NCBI RefSeq assembly: GCF_033807715.1
Contig: NC_084609.1
Span: 35,509,350-35,573,349 of the forward strand
DNA from: Cololabis saira
Taxonomy: Eukaryota; Chordata; Actinopteri; Beloniformes; Belonidae
Reading direction: 5' to 3'
Length of the DNA stretch: 64,000 nucleotides
Position numbers and translations under genes: made by a program. Under the pieces are notes generated by a model that saw only the letters and a program-made list of their open reading frames with translations, was not told the origin of the DNA and made no database searches. This document shows positions 25,401 through 40,330 of this stretch, piece after piece (within the stretch, counting starts at the first letter, position 1; each line of letters opens with the position of its first letter).

Positions 25401-28400
25401 GGCGGGTTTAGGAGATGATGGGCCGGTTTAATAGATGATGGGCGGGTTTAATAGATTATGGGCGGGTTTAATAGATTATGGGCGGGTTTAATAGATGATG
25501 GGCGGGTTTAATAGATTAAGGGCGGGTTTAATAGATTATGGGCGGGTTTAATAGATGATGGGCAGGTTTAATAGATTATGGGCGGGTTTAGGAGATGATG
25601 GGCGGGTTTAATATAGACGGGTTTAATAGATTATGGGCGGGTTTAGGAGATGATGGGCGGGTTTAATAGATGATGGGCGGGTTTAATAGATTATGGGCGG
25701 GTTTAATAGATTATGGGCGGGTTTAATAGATGATGGGCGGGTTTAATAGATTAAGGGCGGGTTTAATAGATTATGGGCGGGTTTAATAGATGATGGGCGG
25801 GTTTAATAGATTATGGGCGGGTTTAGGAGATGATGGGCGGGTTTAATAGATGATAGGCGGGTTTAATAGATTATGGGCGGGTTTAATAGATTATGGGCGG
25901 GTTTAATAGATTATGGGCGGGTTTAATAGATTATGGGCGGGTTTAGGAGATGATGGGCAGGTTTAATATGGACGGGTTTAATAGATTATGGGCGGGTTTA
26001 GGAGATTATGGGCGGGATTAATAGATTATGGGCGGGTTTAGGAGATGATGGGCCGGTTTAATAGATGATGGGCGGGTTTAATAGATTATGGGCGGGTTTA
26101 ATAGATTATGGGCGGGTTTAATAGATGATGGGCGGGTTTAATAGATTAAGGGCGGGTTTAATAGATTATGGGCGGGTTTAATAGATGATGGGCAGGTTTA
26201 ATAGATTATGGGCGGGTTTAGGAGATGATGGGCGGGTTTAATAGATGATGGGCGGGTTTAATAGATTATGGGCGGGTTTAATAGATTATGGGCGGGTTTA
26301 ATAGATGATGGGCGGGTTTAATAGATTAAGGGCGGGTTTAATAGATTATGGGCGGGTTTAATAGATGATGGGCGGGTTTAATAGATTATGGGAGGGTTTA
26401 GGAGATGATGGGCGGGTTTAATAGATGATGGGCGGGTTTAATAGATTATGGGCGGGTTTAGGAGATGATGGGCCGGTTTAATAGATTATGGGCGGGTTTA
26501 GGAGATGATGGGCGGGTTTAATAGATGATGGGCGGGTTTAGGAGATGATGGGCGGGTTTAATAGATGATGGGCGGGTTTAATAGATTATGGGCGGGTTTA
26601 GGAGATGATGGGCGGGTTTAATAGATTATGGGCGGGTTTAATAGATGATGGGCGGGTTTAATAGATTATGGACGGGTTTAATAGATTATGGGCGGGTTTA
26701 ATAGATTATGGGCGGGTTTAATATGGACGGGTTTAATAGATTATGGGCGGGTTTTAGGAGATTATGGGCGGGTTTAGGAGATGATGGGCGGGTTTAATAG
26801 ATGATGGGCGGGTTTAATAGATGATGGGCGGGTTTAATAGATTATGGGCGGGTTTAATATGGACGGGTTTAATAGATTATGGGCGGGTTTTAGGAGATTA
26901 TGGGCGGGTTTAGGAGATGATGGGCGGGTTTAATAGATGATGGGCGGGTTTAATAGATTATGGGCGGGTTTAATAGATTATGGGCGGGTTTAGGAGATGA
27001 TGGGCGGGTTTAATAGATGATGGGCGGGTTTAATAGATTATGGGCGGGTTTAGGAGATGATGGGCGGGTTTAATAGATTATGGGCGGGTTTAATAGATGA
27101 TGGGCGGGTTTAATAGATTATGGACGGGTTTAATAGATTATGGGCGGGTTTAATAGATTATGGGCGGGTTTAATATGGACGGGTTTAATAGATTATGGGC
27201 GGGTTTTAGGAGATTATGGGCGGGTTTAGGAGATGATGGGCGGGTTTAATAGATGATGGGCGGGTTTAATAGATGATGGGCGGGTTTAATAGATTATGGG
27301 CGGGTTTAATATGGACGGGTTTAATAGATTATGGGCGGGTTTTAGGAGATTATGGGCGGGTTTAGGAGATGATGGGCGGGTTTAATAGATGATGGGCGGG
27401 TTTAATAGATTATGGGCGGGTTTAATAGATTATGGGCGGGTTTAGGAGATGATGGGCGGGTTTAATAGATGATGGGCGGGTTTAATAGATGATGGGCGGG
27501 TTTAATAGATGATGGGCGGGTTTAATAGATTATGGGCGGGTTTTAGGAGATTATGGGCGGGTTTAGGAGATGATGGGCGGGTTTAATAGATGATGGGCGG
27601 GTTTAATAGATTATGGGCGGGTTTAATAGATGATGGGCGGGTTTAATAGATTATGGGCAGGTTTAATAGATGATGGGCGGGTTTAATAGATGATGGGCGG
27701 GTTTAATAGATTATGGGCGGGTTTTAGGAGATTATGGGCGGGTTTAGGAGATGATGGGCGGGTTTAATAGATTATGGGCGGGTTTAATAGATGATGGGCC
27801 GGTTTAATAGATGATGGGCGGGTTTAATAGATTATGGGCGGGTTTAATAGATTATGGGCGGGTTTAATAGATGATGGGCGGGTTTAATAGATTAAGGGCG
27901 GGTTTAATAGATTATGGGCGGGTTTAATAGATGATGGGCAGGTTTAATAGATTATGGGCGGGTTTAGGAGATGATGGGCGGGTTTAATATAGACGGGTTT
28001 AATAGATTATGGGCGGGTTTAGGAGATGATGGGCGGGTTTAATAGATGATGGGCGGGTTTAATAGATTATGGGCGGGTTTAATAGATTATGGGCGGGTTT
28101 AATAGATGATGGGCGGGTTTAATAGATTAAGGGCGGGTTTAATAGATTATGGGCGGGTTTAATAGATGATGGGCGGGTTTAATAGATTATGGGCGGGTTT
28201 AGGAGATGATGGGCGGGTTTAATAGATGATAGGCGGGTTTAATAGATTATGGGCGGGTTTAATAGATTATGGGCGGGTTTAATAGATTATGGGCGGGTTT
28301 AATAGATTATGGGCGGGTTTAGGAGATGATGGGCAGGTTTAATATGGACGGGTTTAATAGATTATGGGCGGGTTTAGGAGATTATGGGCGGGATTAATAG

Positions 28401-31400
28401 ATTATGGGCGGGTTTAGGAGATGATGGGCCGGTTTAATAGATGATGGGCGGGTTTAATAGATTATGGGCGGGTTTAATAGATTATGGGCGGGTTTAATAG
28501 ATGATGGGCGGGTTTAATAGATTAAGGGCGGGTTTAATAGATTATGGGCGGGTTTAATAGATGATGGGCGGGTTTAATAGATTATGGGCGGGTTTAGGAG
28601 ATGATGGGCGGGTTTAATAGATGATGGGCGGGTTTAATAGATTATGGGCGGGTTTAGGAGATGATGGGCCGGTTTAATAGATTATGGGCGGGTTTAGGAG
28701 ATGATGGGCGGGTTTAATAGATTATGGGCGGGTTTAGGAGATGATGGGCGGGTTTAGGAGATGATGGGCGGGTTTAATAGATGATGGGCGGGTTTAATAG
28801 ATTATGGGCGGGTTTAGGAGATGATGGGCGGGTTTAATAGATTATGGGCGGGTTTAATAGATGATGGGCGGGTTTAATAGATGATGGGCGGGTTTAATAG
28901 ATTATGGGCGGGTTTAATAGATTATGGGCGGGTTTAATAGATGATGGGCGGGTTTAATAGATTATGGGCGGGTTTAATAGATGATCGGCGGGTTTAATAG
29001 ATGATGGGCGGGTTTAATAAATTATGGACGGGTTTAATAGATTATGGGCGGGTTTAATAGATCATGGGCGGGTTTAATAGATTATGGGCGGGTTTAATAT
29101 GGACGGGTTTAATAGATTATGGGCGGGTTTTAGGAGATTATGGGCGGGTTTAGGAGATGATGGGCGGGTTTAATAGATTATGGGCGGGTTTAATAGATGA
29201 TGGGCGGGTTTAATAGATTATGGGCGGGTTTAATAGATTATGGGCGGGTTTAATAGATTATGGGCGGGTTTAGGAGATGATGGGCGGGTTTAATAGATTA
29301 TGGGCGGGTTTAATAGATTATGGGCGGGTTTAATAGATGATGGGCGGGTTTAATAGATGATGGGCGGGTTTAATAGATAATGGGCGGGTTTAATAGATGA
29401 TGGGCGGGTTTAATAGATTATGGGCGGGTTTAGGAGATGATGGGCGGGTTTAATAGATGATGGGCGGGTTTAATAGATGATGGGCGGGTTTAATAGATTA
29501 TGGGCGGGTTTAGGAGATGATGGGCGGGTTTAATAGATGATGGGCGGGATTAATAGATTATAGGCGGGTTTAATAGATTATGGGCGGGTTTAATAGATTA
29601 TGGGCGGGTTTAATAGATTATAGGCAGGTTTAATAGATGATGGGCGGGTTTAGGAGATGATGGGCGGGTTTAATAGATTATGGGCAGGTTTAATAGATTA
29701 TGGGCGGGTTTAATAGATTATGGGCGGGTTTAATAGATGATGGGCGGGTTTAATAGATTATGGGCAGGTTTAATAGATTATGGGCGGGTTTAATAGATTA
29801 AGGGCGGGTTTAATAGATGATGGGCGGGTTTAATAGATTATGGGTAGGTTTAATAGATGATGGGCGGGTTTAATAGATGATGGGCGGGTTTAGGAGATGA
29901 TGGGCGGGTTTAATAGATTATGGGCGGGTTTAATAGATGATGGGCGGGTTTAATAGATTATGGGCGGGTTTAATAGATGATGGGCGGGTTTAGGAGATGA
30001 TGGGCGGGTTTAATAGATGATGGGCGGGTTTAGGAGATGATGGGCGGGTTTAATAGATTATGGGCGGGTTTAATAGATGATGGGCGGGTTTAATAGATTA
30101 TGGGCAGGTTTAATAGATTATGGGCGGGTTTAATAGATGATGGGCGGGTTTAATAGATTATGGGCGGGTTTAATAGATGATGGGCAGGTTTAATAGATGA
30201 TGGGCGGGTTTAATAGATGATGGACGGGTTTAATAGATGATGGGCGGGTTTAATAGATGATGGGCGGGTTTAATAGATGATGGGCGGGTTTAATAGATTA
30301 TGGGCGGGTTTAATAGATGATGGGCGGGTTTAATAGATTATGGGCGGGTTTAATAGATGATCGGCGGGTTTAATAGATGATGGGCGGGTTTAATAAATTA
30401 TGGACGGGTTTAATAGATTATGGGCGGGTTTAATAGATTATGGGCGGGTTTAATAGATTATGGGCGGGTTTAATATGGACGGGTTTAATAGATTATGGGC
30501 GGGTTTTAGGAGATTATGGGCGGGTTTAGGAGATGATGGGCGGGTTTAATAGATTATGGGCGGGTTTAATAGATTATGGGCGGGTTTAATAGATGATGGG
30601 CGGGTTTAATATATTATGGGCGGGTTTAATAGATTATGGGCGGGTTTAATAGATTAAGGGCGGGTTTAGGAGATGATGGGCGGGTTTAATAGATTATGGG
30701 CGGGTTTAATAGATTATGGGCGGGTTTAATAGATGATGGGCGGGTTTAATAGATGATGGGCGGGTTTAATAGATTATGGGCGGGTTTAATAGATGATGGG
30801 CGGGTTTAATAGATGATGGGCGGGTTTAATAGATTATGGGCGGGTTTAGGAGATGATGGGCGGGTTTAATAGATGATGGGCGGGTTTAATAGATGATGGG
30901 CGGGTTTAATAGATGATGGGCGGGTTTAATAGATGATGGGCGGGTTTAATAGATGATGGGCGGGATTAATAGATTATAGGCGGGTTTAATAGATTATGGG
31001 CGGGTTTAATAGATTATGGGCGGGTTTAATAGATTATAGGCAGGTTTAATAGATTATGGGCGGGTTTAATAGATTATGGGCGGGTTTAATAGATGATGGG
31101 CGGGTTTAGGAGATGATGGGCGGGTTTAATAGATTATGGGCAGGTTTAATAGATTATGGGCGGGTTTAATAGATTATGGGCGGGTTTAATAGATGATGGG
31201 CGGGTTTAATAGATTATGGGCAGGTTTAATAGATTATGGGCGGGTTTAATAGATTAAGGGCGGGTTTAATAGATGATGGGCGGGTTTAATAGATTATGGG
31301 TAGGTTTAATAGATGATGGGCGGGTTTAATAGATGATGGGCGGGTTTAGGAGATGATGGGCGGGTTTAATAGATTATGGGCGGGTTTAATAGATGATGGG

Positions 31401-34400
31401 CGGGTTTAATAGATGATGGGCGGGTTTAATAGATTATGGGCAGGTTTAATAGATTATGGGCGGGTTTAATAGATGATGGGCGGGTTTAATAGATTATGGG
31501 CGGGTTTAATAGATGATGGGCAGGTTTAATAGATGATGGGCGGGTTTAATAGATGATGGACGGGTTTAATAGATTAGGGGCAGGTTTAATAGATGATGGG
31601 CGGGTTTAATAGATGATGGGCGGGTTTAGGAGATGATGGGCGGGTTTAATAGATTATGGGCGGGTTTAATAGATGATGGGCGGGTTTAATAGATGATGGG
31701 CGGGTTTAATAGATTATGGGCGGGTTTAATAGATTAAGGGCGGGTTTAATAGATGATGGGCGGGTTTAATAGATTATGGGTAGGTTTAATAGATTATGGG
31801 CGGGTTTAATAGATTAAGGGCGGGTTTAATAGATGATGGGCGGGTTTAATAGATTATGGGTAGGTTTAATAGATGATGGGCGGGTTTAATAGATGATGGG
31901 CGGGTTTAATAGATGATAGGCGGGTTTAATAGATTATGGGCGGGTTTAATAGATGATGGGCGGGTTTAGGAGATGATGGGCGGGTTTAATAGATTATGGG
32001 CGGGTTTAATAGATTATGGGCGGGTTTAATAGATGATGGGCGGGTTTAGGAGATGATGGGCGGGTTAATAGATGATGGGCGGGTTTAGGAGATGATGGGC
32101 GGGTTTAATAGATTATGGGCGGGTTTAATAGATGATGGGCGGGTTTAATAGATTATGGGCAGGTTTAATAGATTATGGGCGGGTTTAATAGATGATGGGC
32201 GGGTTTAATAGATTATGGGCGGGTTTAATAGATGATGGGCAGGTTTAATAGATGATGGGCGGGTTTAATAGATGATGGACGGGTTTAATAGATTAGGGGC
32301 AGGTTTAATAGATGATGGGCGGGTTTAGGAGATGATGGGCGGGTTTAATAGATGATGGGCGGGTTTAGGAGATGATGGGCGGGTTTAATAGATGATGGGC
32401 GGGTTTAATAGATGATGGGCGGGTTTAATAGATTATGGGCAGGTTTAATAGATTATGGGCGGGTTTAATAGATTAGGGGCAGGTTTAATAGATTATGGGC
32501 GGGTTTAATAGATGATGGGCAGGTTTAATAGATGATGGGCGGGTTTAATAGATGATGGACGGGTTTAATAGATTAGGGGCAGGTTTAATAGATGATGGGC
32601 GGGTTTAATAGATGATGGGCGGGTTTAATAGATGATGGGCGGGTTTAATAGATTATGGGCGGGTTTAATAGATGATGGGCGGGTTTAATAGATGATGGGC
32701 GGGTTTAATAGATGATGGGCGGGTTTAATAGATTATGGGCGGGTTTAATAGATGATGGGCGGGTTTAGGAGATGATGGGCGGGTTTAATAGATGATGGGC
32801 GGGTTTAGGAGATGATGGGCGGGTTTAATAGATTATGGGCGGGTTTAATAGATTAGGGGCAGGTTTAATAGATTATGGGCGGGTTTAATAGATGATGGGC
32901 AGGTTTAATAGATGATGGGCGGGTTTAATAGATGATGGACGGGTTTAATAGATGATGGGCGGGTTTAATAGATTATGGGCGGGTTTAATAGATTAGGGGC
33001 AGGTTTAATAGATGATGGGCGGGTTTAATAGATGATGGGCGGGTTTAATAGATGATGGGCGGGTTTAATAGATTATGGGCGGGTTTAATAGATTATGGGC
33101 GGGTTTAATAGATGATGGGCGGGTTTAATAGATGATGGGCGGGTTTAATAGATGATGGGCGGGTTTAATAGATTATGGGCGGGTTTAATAGATGATGGGC
33201 GGGTTTAGGAGATGATGGGCGGGTTTAATAGATGATGGGCGGGTTTAGGAGATGATGGGCGGGTTTAATAGATTATGGGCGGGTTTAATAGATGATGGGC
33301 GGGTTTAATAGATTATGGGCGGGTTTAATAGATGATGGGCGGGTTTAGGAGATTATGGGCGGGTTTACTAGATGATGGGCGGGTTTAGGAGATGATGGGC
33401 GGGTTTAATAGATTATGGGCGGGTTTAATAGATTATGGGCGGGTTTAATAGATTATGGGCGGGTTTAATAGATGATGGGCGGGTTTAGGAGATGATGGGC
33501 GGGTTTAATAGATGATGGGCGGGTTTAATAGATTATGGGCGGGTTTAGGAGATGATGGGCGGGTTTAATAGATTATGGGCGGGTTTAATAGATGATGGGC
33601 GGGTTTGGGAGATTATGGGCGGGTTTAATAGATTATGGGCGGGTTTAATAGATGATGGGCGGGTTTAGGAGATTATGGGCGGGTTTAATAGATGATGGGC
33701 GGGTTTAATAGATGATGGGCGGGTTTAGGAGATGATGGGCGGGTTTAGGAGATGATGGGCGGGTTTAATAGATTATGGGCGGGTTTAATAGATGATGGGC
33801 GGGTTTAGGAGATGATGGGCGGGTTTAATAGATGATGGGCGGGTTTAGGAGATGATGGGCGGGTTTAATAGATTATGGGCGGGTTTAATAGATGATGGGC
33901 GGGTTTAATAGATTATGGGCGAGTTTAATAGATGATGGGCGGGTTTAATAGATTATGGGCGGGTTTAGGAGATGATGGGCGGGTTTAATAGATTATGGGC
34001 GGGTTTAATAGATGATGGGCGGGTTTAGGAAATGATGGGCGGGTTTAATAGATGATGGGCGGGTTTAATAGATTATGGGCGGGTTTAATAGATGATGGGC
34101 GGGTTTAATAGATTATGGGCGGGTTTAATAGATGATGGGCGGGTTTAATAGATGATGGGCGGGTTTAATAGATGATGGGCGGGTTTAATAGATTATGGGT
34201 GGGTTTAATAGATTATGGGTGGGTTTAATAGATGATGGGCAGGTTTAATAGATTATGGGTGGGTTTAATAGATGATGGGCGGGTTTAATAGATGATGGGC
34301 GGGTTTAATAGATGATGGGCGGGTTTAATAGATGATGGGCAGGTTTAATAGATTATGGGCGGGTTTAATATATTATGGGCGGGTTTAGGAGATGATGGGC

Positions 34401-34800
34401 GGGTTTAATAGATGATGGGCGGGTTTAATAGATTATGGGCGGGTTTAGGAGATGATGGGCGGGTTTAATAGATGATGGGCGGGTTTAATAGATGATGGGC
34501 GGGTTTAATAGATTATGGGCGGGTTTAATAGATTATGGGCGGGTTTAATAGATTATAGGCGGTTTTAATAGATTATGGGCGGGTTTAATAGATTATCGAC
34601 GGGTTTAATAGATTATGGGCAGGTTTAATAGATTATGGGCGGGTTTAGGAGATGATGGGCGGGTTTAATAGATTATGGGCGGGTTTAATAGATGATGGGC
34701 GGGTTTAATAGATGATGGGCGGGTTTAATAGATGATGGGCGGGTTTAATAGATTATGGGCGGGTTTAGGAGATGATGGGCGGGTTTAATAGATTATGGGC
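16071..34800. repeat. Long duplication inside the array, offset about 11.9 kb
   Basis: Three rare markers are separated by exactly 11,914 bp: TAATATAGAC at 16071 and 27985, GATCGGCGGG at 17071 and 28985 (read from the TCGG), and the one-base deletion GGGTTAATAG at 20148 and 32062. Around 22431/34365 the offset is 11,934 and around 22701/34595 it is 11,894, that is plus or minus one 20-bp unit. The two copies therefore cover roughly 16.0-22.8 kb and 28.0-34.7 kb. Confidence 0.85.
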
Positions 34801-36880
34801 GGGTTTAATAGATGATGGGCGGGTTTAATAGATTATGGGCGGGTTTAATAGATGATGGGCGGGTTTAATAGATGATGGGTGGGTTTAATAGATTATGGGC
34901 GGGTTTAATAGGTGATGGGCGGGTTTAATAGATTATGGGCGGGTTTAATAGGTGATGGGCGGGTTTAATAGATTATGGGCGGGTTTAATAGATGATGGGC
35001 GGGTTTAGGAGATGATGGGCGGGTTTAATAGATTATGGGCGGGTTTAGGAGATGATGGGCGGGTTTAATAGATTATGGGCGGGTTTAATAGATGATGGGC
35101 GGGTTTAATAGATGATGGGCGGGTTTAATAGATGATGGGCGGGTTTAATAGATTATGGGCGGGTTTAATAGATGATGGGCGGGTTTAGGAGATTATGGGC
35201 GGGTTTACTAGATGATGGGCGGGTTTAGGAGATGATGGGCGGGTTTAATAGATTATGGGCGGGTTTAATAGATTATGGGCGGGTTTAATAGATTATGGGC
35301 GGGTTTAATAGATGATGGGCGGGTTTAGGAGATGATGGGCGGGTTTAATAGATTATGGGCGGGTTTAATAGATGATGGGCGGGTTTAATAGATTATGGGC
35401 GAGTTTAATAGATGATGGGCGGGTTTAATAGATTATGGGCGGGTTTAGGAGATGATGGGCGGGTTTAATAGATTATGGGTGGGTTTAATAGATGATGGGC
35501 AGGTTTAATAGATTATGGGTGGGTTTAATAGATGATGGGCGGGTTTAATAGATGATGGGCGGGTTTAATAGATGATGGGCGGGTTTAATAGATGATGGGC
35601 AGGTTTAATAGATTATGGGCGGGTTTAATATATTATGGGCGGGTTTAGGAGATGATGGGCGGGTTTAATAGATGATGGGCGGGTTTAATAGATTATGGGC
35701 GGGTTTAGGAGATGATGGGCGGGTTTAATAGATGATGGGCGGGTTTAATAGATGATGGGCGGGTTTAATAGATTATGGGCGGGTTTAATAGATTATGGGC
35801 GGGTTTAATAGATTATAGGCGGTTTTAATAGATTATGGGCGGGTTTAATAGATTATCGACGGGTTTAATAGATTATGGGCAGGTTTAATAGATTATGGGC
35901 GTGTTTAGGAGATGATGGGCGGGTTTAATAGATTATGGGCGGGTTTAATAGATGATGGGCGGGTTTAATAGATGATGGGCGGGTTTAATAGATGATGGGC
36001 GGGTTTAATAGATTATGGGCGGGTTTAGGAGATGATGGGCGGGTTTAATAGATTATGGGCGGGTTTAATAGATGATGGGCGGGTTTAATAGATTATGGGC
36101 GGGTTTAATAGATGATGGGCGGGTTTAATAGATGATGGGTGGGTTTAATAGATTATGGGCGGGTTTAATAGGTGATGGGCGGGTTTAATAGATTATGGGC
36201 GGGTTTAATAGGTGATGGGCGGGTTTAATAGATTATGGGCGGGTTTAATAGATTATGGGTGGGTTTAATAGATTATGGGCGGGTTTAGGAGATGATGGGC
36301 GGGTTTAATAGATTATGGGCGGGTTTAGGAGATGATGGGCGGGTTTAATAGATTATGGGCGGGTTTAATAGATGATGGGCGGGTTTAATAGATGATGGGC
36401 GGGTTTAATAGATTATGGGCGGGTTTAGGAGATGATGGGCGGGTTTAATAGATGATGGGCGGGTTTAATAGATTATGGGCGGGTTTAGGAGATGATGGGC
36501 GGGTTTAATAGATGATGGGCGGGTTTAATAGATTATGGGCGAGTTTAATAGATGATGGGCGGGTTTAATAGATTATGGGCGGGTTTAGGAGATGATGGGC
36601 GGGTTTAATAGATGATGGGCGGGTTTAATAGATGATGGGCGGGTTTAATAGATGATGGGCGGGTTTAGGAGATGATGGGCGGGTTTAATAGGTGATGGGC
36701 GGGTTTAATAGATTATGGGCGGGTTTAATAGGTGATGGGCGGGTTTAATAGATTATGGGCGGGTTTAATAGATTATGGGTGGGTTTAATAGATTATGGGC
36801 GGGTTTAGGAGATGATGGGCGGGTTTAATAGATTATGGGCGGGTTTAGGAGATGATGGGCGGGTTTAATAGATTATGGGC
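34365..36880. repeat. 1,260-bp higher-order tandem duplication within the array
   Basis: Rare markers recur at a fixed distance: TTAATATATT at 34365 and 35625, and ATCGACGGGT at 34595 and 35855, both 1,260 bp (63 units) apart. The ATAGGTGATGGGC variants near 34910/34950 recur at 36170/36210 and again near 36690/36730, so a third partial copy is likely. Confidence 0.8.
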
Positions 36881-39800
36881 GGGTTTAATAGATGATGGGC
36901 GGGTTTAATAGATTATGGGCGGGTTTAATAGATGATGGGCGGGTTTAATAGATTATGGGCGGGTTTAGGAGATGATGGGCGGGTTTAATAGATTATGGGC
37001 GGGTTTAGGAGATGATGGGCGGGTTTAATAGATTATGGGCGGGTTTAATAGATGATGGGCGGGTTTAATAGATGATGGGCGGGTTTAATAGATTATGGGC
37101 GGGTTTAGGAGATGATGGGCGGGTTTAATAGATGATGGGCGGGTTTAATAGATTATGGGCGGGTTTAGGAGATGATGGGCGGGTTTAATAGATGATGGGC
37201 GGGTTTAATAGATTATGGGCGAGTTTAATAGATGATGGGCGGGTTTAATAGATTATGGGCGGGTTTAGGAGATGATGGGCGGGTTTAATAGATTATGGGC
37301 GGGTTTAATAGATGATGGGCGGGTTTAGGAAATGATGGGCGGGTTTAATAGATGATGGGCGGGTTTAATAGATTATGGGCGGGTTTAATAGATGATGGGC
37401 AGGTTTAATAGATGATGGGCGGGTTTAATAGATTATGGGCGGGTTTAGGAGATGATGGGCGGGTTTAATAGATGATGGGCGGGTTTAATAGATTATGGGC
37501 GGGTTTAATAGATGATGGGCGGGTTTAATAGATTATGGGCGGGTTTAATAGATTATGGGCAGGTTTAATAGATTATTGGCGGGTTTAGGAGATGATGGGC
37601 GGGTTTAATAGATGATGGGCGGGTTTAATAGATTATGGGCGGGTTTAATAGATGATGGGCGGGTTTAATAGATAATGGGCGGGTTTAATAGATGATGGGC
37701 GGGTTTAATAGATGATGGGCGGGTTTAATAGATGATGGGCGGGTTTAATAGATTATGGGCGGGTTTAGGAGATGATGGGCGGGTTTAATAGATTATAGGC
37801 GGGTTTAATAGATGATGGGCGGGTTTAATAGATGATGGGCGGGTTTAATAGTTTATGGGCGGGTTTAATAGATTATGGGCGGGTTTAATAGATAATGGGC
37901 GGGTTTAATAGATGATGGGCGGGTTTAATAGATGATGGGCGGGTTTAATAGATGATGGGCAGGTTTAATAGATGATGGGCGGGTTTAATAGATGATGGGC
38001 GGGTTTAATAGTTTATGGGCGGGTTTAATAGATGATGGGCGGGTTTAATAGATGATGGGCGGGTTTAATAGTTTATGGGCGGGTTTAATAGATGATGGGC
38101 GGGTTTAGGAGATGATGGGCGGGTTTAATAGATTATGGGCGGGTTTAGGAGATGATGGGCGGGTTTAGGAGATGATGGGCGGGTTTAATAGTTTATGGGC
38201 GGGTTTAATAGATGATGGGCGGGTTTAATAGATGATGGGCGGGTTTAATAGATGATGGGCGGGTTTAATAGTTTATGGGCGGGTTTAATAGATTATGGGC
38301 GGGTTTAATAGATGATGGGCGGGTTTAATAGATGATGGGCAGGTTTAATAGATGATGGGCGGGTTTAATAGATTATGGGCGGGTTTAATAGATGATGGGC
38401 GGGTTTAGGAGATGATGGGCGGGTTTAATAGATTATGGGCAGGTTTAGGAGATGATGGGCGGGTTTAATAGATGATGGGCGGGTTTAATAGATGATGGGC
38501 GGGTTTAATAGATGATGGGGGTTTAATAGATGATGGGCGGGTTTAATAGATTATGGGCGGGTTTAATAGATGATGGGCAGGTTTAATAGATTATGGGCGG
38601 GTTTAATAGATGATGGGCGGGTTTAATAGATGATGGGCGGGTTTAATAGATTATGGGCAGGTTTAATAGATGATGGGCGGGTTTAATAGATGATGGGCGG
38701 GTTTAATAGATTATGGGCGGGTTTAATAGATGATGGACGGGTTTAATAGATGATGGGCGGGTTTAATAGATTATGGGCGGGTTTAATAGATTATGGGCGG
38801 GTTTAATAGATGATGGGCGGGTTTAATAGATGATGGGCGGGTTTAATAGATGATGGACGGGTTTAATAGATGATGGGCAGGTTTAATAGATTATGGGCGG
38901 GTTTAATAGATGATGGGCGGGTTTAATAGATTATGGGCGGGTTTAATAGATTATGGGCGGGTTTAATAGATGATGGGCGGGTTTAATAGATGATGGGCGG
39001 GTTTAATAGATGATGGGCGGGTTTAATTGATGATGGGCGGGTTTAATAGATTATGGGCGGGTTTAATAGATTATGGGCGGGTTTAATAGATGATGGGCGG
39101 GTTTAATAGATTATGGGGGGGTTTAGGAGATGATGGGCGGGTTTAATAGATTATGGGCGGGTTTAATAGATGATGGGCGGGTTTAATAGATTATGGGCGG
39201 GTTTAATAGATGATGGGCAGGTTTAATAGATGATGGGCGGGTTTAATAGATTATGGGCGGGTTTAATAGATTATGGGCGGGTTTAATAGATGATGGGCGG
39301 GTTTAATAGATTATGGGCGGGTTTAATAGATGATGGGCGGGTTTAATAGATTATGGGCGGGTTTAATAGATGATGGGCGGGTTTAATAGATGATGGGCGG
39401 GTTTAATAGATTATGGGCGGGTTTAATAGATGATGGGCGGGTTTAATAGATGATGGGCGGGTTTAGGAGATGATGGGCGGGTTTAGGAGATGATGGGCAG
39501 GTTTAATAGATTATGGGCGGGTTTAGGAGATGATGGGCGGGTTTAATAGATGATGGGCGGGTTTAATAGATGATGGGCGGGTTTAATAGATTATGGGCGG
39601 GTTTAATAGATGATGGGCGGGTTTAGGAGATGATGGGCGGGTTTAATAGATGATGGGCGGGTTTAATAGATGATGGGCGGGTTTAATAGATCATGGGCGG
39701 GTTTAATAGATGATGGGCGGGTTTAATAGATGATGGGCGGGTTTAATAGATTATGGGCGGGTTTAGGAGATGATGGGCGGGTTTAATAGATGATGGGCGG

Positions 39801-39929
39801 GTTTAATAGATGATGGGCGGGTTTAATAGATCATGGGCGGGTTTAATAGATAATGGGCGGGTTTAATAGATTATGGGCGGGTTTAATAGATTATGGGCGG
39901 GTTTAGGAGATGATGGGCGGGTTTAATAG

Positions 39930-40330
39930 ATGATGGGCAGGTTTAATAGATTATAGGCGGGTTTCATAGATGATGGGCGGGTTTAATAGATTATGGGCGG
40001 GTTTAATAGATGATGGGCGGGTTTAATAGATGATGGGCAGGTTTAATAGATTATAGGCGGGTTTCATAGATGATGGGCGGGTTTAATAGATGATGGGCGG
40101 GTTTAATAGATGATGGGCAGGTTTAATAGATTATAGGCGGGTTTCATAGATGATGGGCGGGTTTAATAGATTATGGGCGGGTTTAATAGATGATGGGCGG
40201 GTTTAATAGATGATGGGCAGGTTTAATAGATTATAGGCGGGTTTCATAGATGATGGGCGGGTTTAATAGATGATGGGCGGGTTTAATAGATGATGGGCAG
40301 GTTTAATAGATTATAGGCGGGTTTAGGAGA
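39930..40330. repeat. Local higher-order repeat at the right end of the array
   Basis: The pair GGCAGGTTTAATAGATTATA plus GGCGGGTTTCATAGATGATG (with the otherwise nearly absent TTTCATAG variant) recurs near 39950, 40050, 40130 and 40230, giving alternating 100- and 80-bp spacing (a 180-bp higher-order unit). It is the freshest-looking homogenised patch of the array. Confidence 0.75.
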
